From a bacterium (GTDB lineage Bacteria > Hydrothermota > UBA3073 > JACQXS01 > JAQTXJ01), in the NCBI GenBank assembly GCA_028688815.1, contig JAQTXJ010000004.1, positions 1 through 60,210 on the forward strand: 60,210 bases of DNA, written 5' to 3'. Shown here piece after piece: positions 30,671 through 40,151 of this stretch. The stretch's first letter is position 1; every line of letters begins with the position of its first letter. Position numbers and translations under genes: made by a program. The notes beneath the pieces were generated by a model. It was not told where the DNA came from. It saw only the letters and a list, made by a program, of their open reading frames with translations, and did not search any database.

Positions 30671-32389
30671 TCATTGTCTACTACCTGTTTGTTTACTATC
30701 CAAAGGCGCTTTTAACAACGGCGGTTTATCCTGCGATTTTTCTTTTTTCTCCACCTCTATTTCCGATACCAATATAGAAGGAGCTATCAATGCAACCGAA
30801 ACCCAACCCGACTCCGCTCCACACCCCCCGTTAAATACCTCAGGGTCATTCCCGGCAGCAATTATTTTATTAAACGATGCTAACGGAGTTCCCACGATAT
30901 CCACGCCTCTCACTAATTCATCCGCCCTCCCGTCCGTATACACTCTCTTTACCAGAAGCGGAACAACCTTAAACGCTTGCGGAGAATATCTTTGTGTCAT
31001 CGTAAAACCACCTGAAATATCATAAAATATAAGTCCATAAGGCTTTCCCTGTTTCTTGCACTCTTCTATTAACGTATTGCGAAGTTCATTAAACGGTATT
31101 TGTTTCTTGGATTCCACAAATAAATTTGCCTGTCTTGCAACAATCCTATACCCCGCTTCCCTTCGTCCATGTCCATTAGAATACTTAAATCCCTTAACGG
31201 GTGAACGTGACATTAAAAAATTCTTTAACGTTCCGTTTTCTACTATATTTACTCTTTCTGATTTCACACCCTCATCATCATATAAATAATACCCGTTTAA
31301 TTTTGTTCCTTTAAATTCCTCCTGCGTAGGGTCATCATAGACGGACAAAAACTCCGGCAACACGACTTGTCCAACTTTACCGGTATATGTCTGCCCTTCA
31401 TCTTCACTTTTCTGACGATGCCCTTCAATTCTATGACCAAAAATTTCATGAAAGAAAACTCCGCTCGCCTTGTTTACAAAAATCGCCGGGCCGGTATACG
31501 GATCAACTAAAGGAGCATTTTTAAGAATCAGGAGTTCCTTTATCAAAGAATCTATCGCCCCCGCAATAACGACTTCCGTCGGAAGACCATCCGCAGTAGA
31601 TGCATAAAAAGACTGGTAAAGGTAAATGTCCATCCCATCATCTGCAGTTGTTCCTACCGATACGAAAATGGAGTAACTGGCAACTCCTTCACGTATTATG
31701 GTTCCCTCGTTGTTTACAATGTATTTATTTGATGCCTTACCACCCAAATTTATATTACAACTATATACCCACGGGTATTGTTTAAACTTTGCGGAAAGTT
31801 TTTTCAATACCGGTTTCCAACTCGTTGTATCAAGTTGTAATTCCTTCTTTTCACCAATATACTTACAGGAAGTCCCGATAGAAAAATCATCCGAAGTGTC
31901 TTTTTTAGCAACCTTTACATCCTGGTTTGTCTGCACTTTTATCAGCTTTTCCTGTGCTTTTTTATATGTACGGTCTGTCTCTTTCCATATTACTGCTTTT
32001 ATCGCATTCAAATTGTCCTCTATAGGAACTTCAGTTATATTAGGTATATAATCCGAATAATCAAAATCAAACTGGTCACCGCGAAGTTCATGCGTGTTAT
32101 CAAGTTTATTACTTCCAACTCTTACGTCTGTGGTTAAAGACCTGTTATGACTTGTTTTATTATATTTAAGTGCGCCATACGAACTGCTCATTGATACATT
32201 TTTATCATCTATTATTGTATATTGTAAGAAATAAATCGGAGCATCTTTTGCGCCTTTAAGCTCTTTCAAAAAGCGGGTTAACTCATCTCCCATTGCACGA
32301 AACACCACATCATTCTCCCCGGAACGAGGCTGCGCATTAACGCTAAATGCGATAATAAAAGCCCATACAAAATATTTCATCTTTGACAT
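30671..32389 (-). CDS. Exported TldD-like (U62) metalloprotease
   Basis: MKYFVWAFIIAFSVNAQ signal; intact FFHEIFGHRIEGHR; YLYDDEGVKSERVNIVENGTL; conserved Cys in GGCGAESG. Confidence 0.9.
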   Translation of the reverse strand: MSKMKYFVWAFIIAFSVNAQPRSGENDVVFRAMGDELTRFLKELKGAKDAPIYFLQYTIIDDKNVSMSSSYGALKYNKTSHNRSLTTDVRVGSNKLDNTHELRGDQFDFDYSDYIPNITEVPIEDNLNAIKAVIWKETDRTYKKAQEKLIKVQTNQDVKVAKKDTSDDFSIGTSCKYIGEKKELQLDTTSWKPVLKKLSAKFKQYPWVYSCNINLGGKASNKYIVNNEGTIIREGVASYSIFVSVGTTADDGMDIYLYQSFYASTADGLPTEVVIAGAIDSLIKELLILKNAPLVDPYTGPAIFVNKASGVFFHEIFGHRIEGHRQKSEDEGQTYTGKVGQVVLPEFLSVYDDPTQEEFKGTKLNGYYLYDDEGVKSERVNIVENGTLKNFLMSRSPVKGFKYSNGHGRREAGYRIVARQANLFVESKKQIPFNELRNTLIEECKKQGKPYGLIFYDISGGFTMTQRYSPQAFKVVPLLVKRVYTDGRADELVRGVDIVGTPLASFNKIIAAGNDPEVFNGGCGAESGWVSVALIAPSILVSEIEVEKKEKSQDKPPLLKAPLDSKQTGSRQ

Positions 32390-32428
32390 ATATCCTCCTT
32401 AGTTAGAGTTTGCAACGTAAGAAGCATT

Positions 32429-32470
32429 ATAGCAGACTCTTGTCAGCTTGTCTGACTTAGAGATTGCTAT
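32429..32470. repeat. 42-bp palindromic element, copy 3 (intergenic)
   Basis: ATAGCAGACTCTTGTCAGCTTGTCTGACTTAGAGATTGCTAT followed by CCCactatcGGG. Confidence 0.8.
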
Positions 32471-32494
32471 CCCACTATCGGGACTCTAACTTAT

Positions 32495-32507
32495 CCAGCT
32501 CTGCTGG
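32495..32507. repeat. Mini-hairpin CCAGC-tct-GCTGG
   Basis: Near-identical to 47034-47046 (CCAGCtccGCTGG). Confidence 0.65.
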
Positions 32508-32685
32508 GTTGCTTTTTTATTATACTAAACTGCTTGTGTTTTATTGTCTATTATTTTTATAACTTCGCATTGATATGGTAAAGAATGTACGAGTGATTGC
32601 AAAATTATTTATAGGGTTTTGCGGAATCTTATATTCACTAAATATAAATTTCATCTTCCACTTTATCTTACATAGTCCTAAAATA

Positions 32686-35052
32686 TTATCTCAATAGTAT
32701 TAGTTTTTGAGTAATTCTTTGTTTGCCTGAAATTAGTTTTACAAAATAAATTCCGTTCTTATGGATATTAGGCGTAAACACATAATTTCCTTTCTCTAAT
32801 GTGCCTGTATATAAAATCTCTGTCATCCTTCCGCATAAGTCGTAAATCTTCAACGATACTTTATTTCCTCTATTGTTGAGCGAAGCGAAATCCGCCTGAA
32901 GTGGATTATTAGGAACAGATAAACAAATTTTATCTTTTCTTATCTTTAATTCCGCATTCCCCAATCCAAAATCCGAAATAGATGGCTCTTCTGCTCCAAC
33001 AGCTTTGACAGTAATCGTATCTTCAAGCGGAATATAATTATGTTTTGTAACAGTCAGATATAATGCTCCTGCAGTATACGTTTGCGGCAAAATAAGCGAT
33101 ACCTGTCCCGAAACGTTGGTGTATCCTCGCGCATAGACTTCATTGGATTTCATAGCACAAACATACGCGTTAGAAACCGGAATAGAAGCCCCGGTTACAG
33201 TCACCTGAAGGCTCGTCTCACCTGCCATTATAGTATCTTCACAACTAACGGACAAATTGGAAGGCGCATCCGTCCACATTGGCATTTCAGGATCGCCGAA
33301 CAAATTCAGTTCGTATATAACCCAGGGCAATTCACTATTCCAGGCGGCATAAGAAACGAAATTATCTTTAGAGACAGCGTGTGCTTCACCCAGATGCCAG
33401 TGGTTACCATTAAAAACCTCCCCGTAAAAAGAAGTATCGACAGCTTCAGAATACCACAAAATTCCTGTCTCATCGCCCCACCCATACCTTGAACTCATAA
33501 TGGAAGCAACTCCCCCGCCCTGAGTATTTATCAAGTGTTCCGCCAAACAATCCCCGTTATAAACTTCATCCACTGCTCCTGCAAAACAAGCAATTGAATT
33601 AAATATTCCTCTTTTGTTACCATTTGAAAGCGTATCAACGTTAGCGGAACTTAAATATGTCCCGCCTCCTATATAAAGATATACGCCGGATTCCCTTCCG
33701 TGTCCTACAAGATGGGTAAAAGCAACTCCCGAATTTATGGTATCTATCGTTGCTTTTCTTGATAACTTGGCATTTACCTCATATAATTTAATATCCTGCC
33801 ATCCCGACGGAGTTATAGCGGTTATTGCTTCTGCTGAAGCAATTCCGTTATTTTTGTCAAATAATTCCGCGGTCGGCAAAAACATTCGTTTCAAATATCC
33901 CGAAGGAGGATTTTTTTCATAAGTTAAAACTTTATTAACAAAGTTTTGCGTTTGTGTTTTATTCAAAACCGGTGCTCTCCCAACAAAAACATCGGAATAC
34001 AAATCTACGGTATCGCCGTTCTGCGGCTTTTCCCCCCATACGGCATCATTGTCGTTGTTCCATGTGCCATCAAGGTCGGAAAAATATAAGTCTGATGGAA
34101 TGGTGTCTTCATCGTCATACTTTCCTTCACCTGAAGTCATATAGTAAACATTTCTTCTGGGAACTATTTCCTGTCCGTTCTCATAATCGCATTGCCCGCC
34201 AAGAAGTACCCACAAAGTTCCCAAGTTCGTATTTGCATACTTAATAAAATTTCGTATTTTTTCTGCATTGTCTCTACCCGAATAACCTGAATATATAGAG
34301 GCAAGGGAAACGATTCTTGTAGACACTCCTTTTTTGGTTTTCCAGTCGGCAAGAGGCTGGAAAGAAGAAATAAGAGAGTCCGTAGTTATTATGACATATT
34401 CGACGGAGTCAGTGAGAAGGCCTTTAGTGCTGTACAAACTAATATCTTCCGGGTTTAATACTTTATCTTTTAATATATTGGCGAAGATATTTTTCTGTTT
34501 TTCCGTTTTTGGTAATAACGGAGACTTGTTTTCTTTATAATGAATTTGAATTTTTATTTCAGAAGTCAGGACAAGTTTATTTTGTGCAGGAATATATTGC
34601 AAAGGAGAAACAAGGAAAGTTGCGATTGTATACCCACCCATATTCCCGGTATGGGAATGCGTAATTATGCTTTCGGGAAAAACTGAATTTTGATTATAAA
34701 TGCGTGCATCAGGGGTAACCCATTTAGATTTGCCCGGAAATGAAATCGTATGAGGTTTCTGGGAGGGATATATATTGTAATATCCTTGTATATCCTTGCT
34801 TTGTCCTGATATAATTTCATAATCAGTGATAACCGCTCCGCCCGGGATAACAAATCGGGTAGCTTTCTGGGGAATCATAGGAAAACCCGGGATAGTAGTA
34901 AATCCCGCGCCTTTAATAGAAACGACATCATAGCCATTATTTTTTTGAAAAGAGAAATCATCCGTATTAAAAGTAATGACTTTAGTTATCTGCCCGGCAA
35001 ATAAAGAGTTAGCCGATAATAGAAGAATCAATAGATATTTTGTCGGGAACAT
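32686..35052 (-). CDS. Gingipain-like C25 peptidase with T9SS type-A sorting domain (second)
   Basis: FTHLVGHGRESGVYLYIGG and IFNSIACFAGAVDEVYNGDCLAEH; C-terminal KIYDLCGRMTEIL...GIYFVKLISGKQRITQKLILLR. Confidence 0.9.
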   Translation of the reverse strand: MFPTKYLLILLLSANSLFAGQITKVITFNTDDFSFQKNNGYDVVSIKGAGFTTIPGFPMIPQKATRFVIPGGAVITDYEIISGQSKDIQGYYNIYPSQKPHTISFPGKSKWVTPDARIYNQNSVFPESIITHSHTGNMGGYTIATFLVSPLQYIPAQNKLVLTSEIKIQIHYKENKSPLLPKTEKQKNIFANILKDKVLNPEDISLYSTKGLLTDSVEYVIITTDSLISSFQPLADWKTKKGVSTRIVSLASIYSGYSGRDNAEKIRNFIKYANTNLGTLWVLLGGQCDYENGQEIVPRRNVYYMTSGEGKYDDEDTIPSDLYFSDLDGTWNNDNDAVWGEKPQNGDTVDLYSDVFVGRAPVLNKTQTQNFVNKVLTYEKNPPSGYLKRMFLPTAELFDKNNGIASAEAITAITPSGWQDIKLYEVNAKLSRKATIDTINSGVAFTHLVGHGRESGVYLYIGGGTYLSSANVDTLSNGNKRGIFNSIACFAGAVDEVYNGDCLAEHLINTQGGGVASIMSSRYGWGDETGILWYSEAVDTSFYGEVFNGNHWHLGEAHAVSKDNFVSYAAWNSELPWVIYELNLFGDPEMPMWTDAPSNLSVSCEDTIMAGETSLQVTVTGASIPVSNAYVCAMKSNEVYARGYTNVSGQVSLILPQTYTAGALYLTVTKHNYIPLEDTITVKAVGAEEPSISDFGLGNAELKIRKDKICLSVPNNPLQADFASLNNRGNKVSLKIYDLCGRMTEILYTGTLEKGNYVFTPNIHKNGIYFVKLISGKQRITQKLILLR

Positions 35053-35230
35053 GCTTTAATAATTATACTGCATTGTTTATTTGTCAATAATTTATTAGAA
35101 TAGGCAGACATTCTAAAAAGAAATAGGTATCAAAAGTTTTTGGGCTTGACTTTTTATAAATAAGAATACATATATGTATAATTAACTTACATACTAATAT
35201 ATATAGAATAATATCATAGCAGGGGGGGAA

Positions 35231-37978
35231 ATGAGAAAATTTATTAATTTGTTATTAATTTCTTCTTTAATGTTTTTATTTAGTTTTACAATAGAAGGCG
35301 TGAGATGGAGCATAACCGGGAAAAGAACTACGTGGTCTATGGGATACAGCGGAGCTCTTCTCACAAACGGTAAAGTAGTAATCGAAGGGGTAAAATGGAC
35401 GGCAGAATACGAAGTCTTTGACCCTTCAACAGGGGTATGGACAGCAAAAACTCTTTCAGGCTTAACTGACCATTATGCCGGGATATTACTCCCTAACGGT
35501 AAGGTATTGCAAACATTAACCGGAAGCGCTCTTTATCTTTATGATCCAACAAGTGATAGTTGGGGGTCATCCGGAACTTCTTTTTCAGCAGCGACAAAGA
35601 ACAATGTCACTTTACTTAAAAACGATAAAGTTCTTCTAATTGGAACTTCCGTCTGTTATCTTTATGATTATTCTACCGACGGGGTAGCCTCAACAGGAAA
35701 CGTTAGTGATGTTAATAATGGAACAGAAACATTACTACCCACAGGTGAAGTGCTTGTAATTAAAAATACGTTTGCCAGCACCTATAATCCAACATCAGGC
35801 GTATGGACTACAGCTCCATTGCCCGCAAAAAGCAGATTTTGTCATACGGCCATTTTATTGCCACCGCCACTTAGCAAAGTATTGGTTGCGGGAGGAACTA
35901 CCGCCGGAACTACTTGTGAACTTTTCGACCCTGTAACAAAAACATGGGGAGCTACCGGCAATTTAACTTACGGTCCAAGGGTTATATCGGAATCCGTTCT
36001 TTTACCATCAGGGAAAGTTTTAATGATAAGTTCTGACCCGGATAATGGGGGAGCAGCTTCTGCCTCACTTACCTGTGAACTTTATGACCCGGCAGCGGGA
36101 ACATGGGCATTGACCGATAATCTTATTCCGCCGATATCTACATTTGGTGCAGCAAGTCATAATTCCGCATTTATTTTACAAACAGGTAAAGTGTTATTAG
36201 CGGGATGCGGAAAAGGATCCGCATCGAATCCATCTGCGTTTTCTTTAATATACGATCCTTCTGATGGAGTATTTACGGCAAGACCATCCTTAACTTATGC
36301 AAGAGCAGCACACACAACAACGCCTTTACCTATCGTTCACACAAGTAACTGCAGCACAAACGTTCTTATAGTCGGCGGAGAAAACTCAAGCGGAGCGATG
36401 AAAAAATGCGAACTATATAATTACAGAAGAAAAACAATTGAAGTCACAGGAGACTTGAACACAGAAAGAAGTAACCATACGGCAGTTCTAATGTCATCCG
36501 GATTAGTCCTTGTTACGGGTGGGAAAAATACTTCAGGTACTCTAAAATCCTGCGAAACTTATGATGTAAACACGGAATTATGGACAAACGCTAGCAATAT
36601 GACTGATTCGAGATTCGACCATAGCGCTACTTTATTAACAAACGGCACCAATGTGCTTGTAACCGGTGGAGAAAATGCAGGAAGTTATGTCTCGAATTGT
36701 GAAATATACAACGGAACAAGCTGGTCAAGCACTGCAAGCCTAACTACTCCCAGAGCAAGACATTCAACCGTTCTGCTTTTTGATGGAAGAATTCTTGCAA
36801 TTGGTGGACAGACCACTGGAGGGACGGCAACTAATAGTTGCGAAATATGGGACGGAACAAATTGGTCATCCGCCGCAAACTTAAACACTGCAAGATACTG
36901 GCACACTTCAATACTTTTACAATCCGGGAAAGTTCTTGTAATGGGCGGAACCGGCAATGGATCAACGGCGCTTGCAAGTTGTGAAATTTATGACCCGGTT
37001 GCAAATACGTGGACACAGGAAGCAAACCTGAACCAGGCTCGTTACCAACATAATTCTACGCTTCTTTATTCAGGGCTCGTTCTTACTACCGGTGGTTATG
37101 ATGGGACAAATTATACTACCAGTGCAGAAATCTGGGATCCGGCAGCAGAATTCGATTCCACTTTAAATATCCATAATTGGAAAATTACGGCTCAACTTCC
37201 TACCGCAAGAGCTTATCAATCATCCGTTCTTGTTACTGATTTACAACCTTATATTCTTGTAATCGGTGGGAAAAACACAAGTTATGTCGGAGCAATAGAA
37301 GAATATGATGTTGGTCTTAGTTACGATAGAAACTGGCAGCCAACGATAACAAGTTCTCCTTCCGTAACTCATGTAACTTCTCCTATGACTATCAACGGAA
37401 CATTATTCCGTGGGGTATCGGAAGCAGACGGGGGAAATTATTGTCATATTACTTCAAACGACCATCCGATAGTATCTATTGTCAGGATAGGTGGAGGCAA
37501 CTGGCAATCAAACGGAGGCGGCGATATGCTTTATACGCCGAACAGCAGTTTATGGAGCGAAACAAGCACAACGATTAACCCACCTGTCGGTTTTGCAGAC
37601 GGGTATTACAGATTGTGGGTAATAGCAAACGGCATTCCGTCCAAATGGTATGAAGGATGCGCAACAGGGACAGAGGAAAAGTCTAATCCGCAATCCAAAA
37701 TCCAAAATCCGCAATTAGAAATATCTCCCAACCCGTTTACTTCAACTACCGTTATTAGTTATTCGGGTATTAGTTATTTGAGAAACAACTCTAATAATAA
37801 TTCTACCAAGGGAACAGTAGGCAAGCAGGCAAATATAAAGATTTATGATATAAGTGGTAAGTTATTAGAAGAAGTTAAAGATAATATAATAGGGGAAAAC
37901 CTGAAAGCAGGTATTTACTTTGTAAAAATAGATGGGTATAAACCGATAAAAGTAGTTAAGATGTCTTGCATAAGATAG
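35231..37978 (+). CDS. Secreted Kelch-repeat protein with T9SS type-A sorting domain, paralog of 17973-20702
   Basis: Shares TPLPIVHTSNCSTNVLIVGGENS and GTLFRGVSEADGGNYCHI...NWQSNGGG; C-terminal KIYDISGKLLEEV...GIYFVKIDGYKPIKVVKMS. Confidence 0.9.
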   Translation: MRKFINLLLISSLMFLFSFTIEGVRWSITGKRTTWSMGYSGALLTNGKVVIEGVKWTAEYEVFDPSTGVWTAKTLSGLTDHYAGILLPNGKVLQTLTGSALYLYDPTSDSWGSSGTSFSAATKNNVTLLKNDKVLLIGTSVCYLYDYSTDGVASTGNVSDVNNGTETLLPTGEVLVIKNTFASTYNPTSGVWTTAPLPAKSRFCHTAILLPPPLSKVLVAGGTTAGTTCELFDPVTKTWGATGNLTYGPRVISESVLLPSGKVLMISSDPDNGGAASASLTCELYDPAAGTWALTDNLIPPISTFGAASHNSAFILQTGKVLLAGCGKGSASNPSAFSLIYDPSDGVFTARPSLTYARAAHTTTPLPIVHTSNCSTNVLIVGGENSSGAMKKCELYNYRRKTIEVTGDLNTERSNHTAVLMSSGLVLVTGGKNTSGTLKSCETYDVNTELWTNASNMTDSRFDHSATLLTNGTNVLVTGGENAGSYVSNCEIYNGTSWSSTASLTTPRARHSTVLLFDGRILAIGGQTTGGTATNSCEIWDGTNWSSAANLNTARYWHTSILLQSGKVLVMGGTGNGSTALASCEIYDPVANTWTQEANLNQARYQHNSTLLYSGLVLTTGGYDGTNYTTSAEIWDPAAEFDSTLNIHNWKITAQLPTARAYQSSVLVTDLQPYILVIGGKNTSYVGAIEEYDVGLSYDRNWQPTITSSPSVTHVTSPMTINGTLFRGVSEADGGNYCHITSNDHPIVSIVRIGGGNWQSNGGGDMLYTPNSSLWSETSTTINPPVGFADGYYRLWVIANGIPSKWYEGCATGTEEKSNPQSKIQNPQLEISPNPFTSTTVISYSGISYLRNNSNNNSTKGTVGKQANIKIYDISGKLLEEVKDNIIGENLKAGIYFVKIDGYKPIKVVKMSCIR

Positions 37979-38068
37979 ACAATACCGAAGAATCAAAAAT
38001 TTAGTTGACACTATATTATAAATAAAGTAAATAAGAAGATAATAAAATAACAATTTTTGGGAGGATAA

Positions 38069-38710
38069 ATGGAAAACGTATTATTAGATAAATGGTTGCA
38101 AGTAAGATATGCATTTTTTCACTGGAGACAAGAATTAAGCACAACAAAAAAACTCTGTTTAGCGCTTAGTATGGCCGGAGTTACTGGACTAATGGCTCAA
38201 ATATATATTCCTCTTCCCTTCACACCTGTTCCAATAACAGGACAGGTTTTCGGTGCACTTTTAAGCGGCGTAATATGCGGAGGTTTGTTCGGTGCCCTAA
38301 GCCAGGGGATTTATGTTTGCCTTGGGATTCTTGGTTTGCCATGGTTTGCAGGCGCAAAAGGCGGATTGAATATCATAGGTGATCCAACGATAGGCTATCT
38401 CATAGGATTTATCTTCTCTGCTTTTATCATCGGTAAACTTACAGATAGAAAAATTGGAAACAGAAAATTCTTATCCCAATTTGGTTTAATGATAATAGGC
38501 GTCCTAATAATCTACGGCTTCGGAACAATGGGACTTGCGGTTGTTATTCATTCCGGATTGAAAGAAACGCTGTTAAAAGGAGTAATTCCTTTTATTGGTG
38601 TAGATTTAATCAAATCCTTTTTCGCAGCAGGAATTAGTTCAAGTATATTACCTAAAGCTTCCTATAATGAAGAAGTAGACAAGAACCTATATTCTTCTAA
38701 CAAATATTAA
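38069..38710 (+). CDS. bioY: BioY biotin transporter substrate-binding subunit
   Basis: LCLALSMAGVTGLMAQIYIPLPFTPVPITGQVFGALLSGVICGGLFGALSQGIYVCLGILGLPWFAGAKGG. Confidence 0.94.
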   Translation: MENVLLDKWLQVRYAFFHWRQELSTTKKLCLALSMAGVTGLMAQIYIPLPFTPVPITGQVFGALLSGVICGGLFGALSQGIYVCLGILGLPWFAGAKGGLNIIGDPTIGYLIGFIFSAFIIGKLTDRKIGNRKFLSQFGLMIIGVLIIYGFGTMGLAVVIHSGLKETLLKGVIPFIGVDLIKSFFAAGISSSILPKASYNEEVDKNLYSSNKY

Positions 38711-39107
38711 TACTCCTGATACTATCCAATTAAGAGCACACCATCTCTTATGCATACATGGATTCCAGGGATATGGGTACGATAAAAGTTTTACTAATAA
38801 TATGAAACAGGTAGCAGATAAGCTTAACACATCTGACAATTTATGGATAAAGATAACGGATACTTGTGATGAAATCTGCGTTAAATGTCCATACAGTAAT
38901 GGAGAAGAATGCTCAAAAGACCACATAAAAAAGATAGATTCAATCCTTCTGAAAGAGCTAAATATTACCCCGGGAGATAGGATAAAAAAGGAAGATGTGT
39001 TTACAACAATAAATAAACATTCACAAAAATTACAGAAGGTTTGCAAGAACTGTGAATGGCAACAAGTATGTTTGTTTTTTAACAAAAAGGAGGAAGGGGA
39101 AAAATGA
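38691..39107 (+). CDS. DUF1284 family protein; start codon uncertain (possible ATT)
   Basis: Upstream in-frame LRAHHLLCIHGFQGYGYDKSFTNN matches the DUF1284 N-terminus and precedes the listed ATG at 38802. Only ATT codons are available after the stop at 38676. Confidence 0.75.
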   Translation: MLLTNINTPDTIQLRAHHLLCIHGFQGYGYDKSFTNNMKQVADKLNTSDNLWIKITDTCDEICVKCPYSNGEECSKDHIKKIDSILLKELNITPGDRIKKEDVFTTINKHSQKLQKVCKNCEWQQVCLFFNKKEEGEK

Positions 39108-40102
39108 AAAGATGTTTTTTTGCCGCTATATTAGCGGTATTAGTTTGTGGCTGCGCAAGCACTTATATGACTGCCGGCAAAGTATATGTCCAGAAAGAAG
39201 AATACGAAAAAGCCATAGAACAGTTCAATATTCAGCTCGAACAAAACCCTAACGATGGAGATGCGTTATGGTGGCTTGGATGTGTGTATTCATATAAAAA
39301 AGATTTTGAAAAAGCTTGTGGGTATTTTGACAAGCTAAGAGAAGTTGCGCCGGAAAAAGCAGAATTAACAAAAGAAAAATATTTTTTATGGACTGTTTAT
39401 TATAATTCGGGACTTGATGCATTAAAAAAAGAAAATTTTGAAATCGCCAAAAAAAGATTTTGGACAGCAACATTAGTTGAGCCGGATTCTGCAAGCACAT
39501 ATATAAATTTAGCGCAAGCGTACTCCAAAACAGGGAAAGAAGATTCTATGGTTATCTGCTACGAAAAAGCAAGTAAAGTGGCGCCTAAAAACCCTGATAT
39601 ATATATGGACCTTGCAATATACTACACTAAAGAAAAGAATTATGATAAAGCTATGGAACAACTCAAAAAAGCATTAGAACTAAGTCCTAAAAATGCGGAA
39701 CTGTTATATCGTTTAGGCGTTGTTTATTATTTTAAAGAAGATTACTCCAATTCGGAAAGTTTATTTAATGAAACAATTAAACAGGATTCTACTTATTCGG
39801 ATGCCTATTTTAATCTGAGCGCTTCTTTAGTTAAGGAGAAAAAATTTAAACCGGCAACAGAGGTATTACAAAAATACCTAGTTTCCAAGCCAAAAGATAC
39901 GGAAGCTTTATCTAATTTAGGAGACTTATATCTTTTAAATCAGGAGCATAAACTTGCAGTTGATATATATACAAAACTTATTGAAATAGACTCTTCAAAT
40001 GCACAGTATTACGAAAACAGAGCAAACGCTTACTGGAAAATAGGCGACAAAGAAAAGAATATTGCCGATATGAAAAAAGCTCAGGAATTACAAAAGAAAT
40101 AA
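39104..40102 (+). CDS. TPR-repeat lipoprotein
   Basis: Lipobox LAVLVCGCAS; repeated TPR units such as AMEQLKKALELSPKNAELLYRLGVVYY. Confidence 0.9.
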   Translation: MKRCFFAAILAVLVCGCASTYMTAGKVYVQKEEYEKAIEQFNIQLEQNPNDGDALWWLGCVYSYKKDFEKACGYFDKLREVAPEKAELTKEKYFLWTVYYNSGLDALKKENFEIAKKRFWTATLVEPDSASTYINLAQAYSKTGKEDSMVICYEKASKVAPKNPDIYMDLAIYYTKEKNYDKAMEQLKKALELSPKNAELLYRLGVVYYFKEDYSNSESLFNETIKQDSTYSDAYFNLSASLVKEKKFKPATEVLQKYLVSKPKDTEALSNLGDLYLLNQEHKLAVDIYTKLIEIDSSNAQYYENRANAYWKIGDKEKNIADMKKAQELQKK

Positions 40103-40116
40103 ATTAAGTTTTGCGG

Positions 40117-40151
40117 AAAAGGGTAAGAAACGCACAGTTTCTTACCCTTTT
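40117..40151. terminator. Bidirectional terminator
   Basis: 15-bp stem aaaagggtaagaaac-gcaca-gtttcttaccctttt between convergent genes. Confidence 0.85.
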
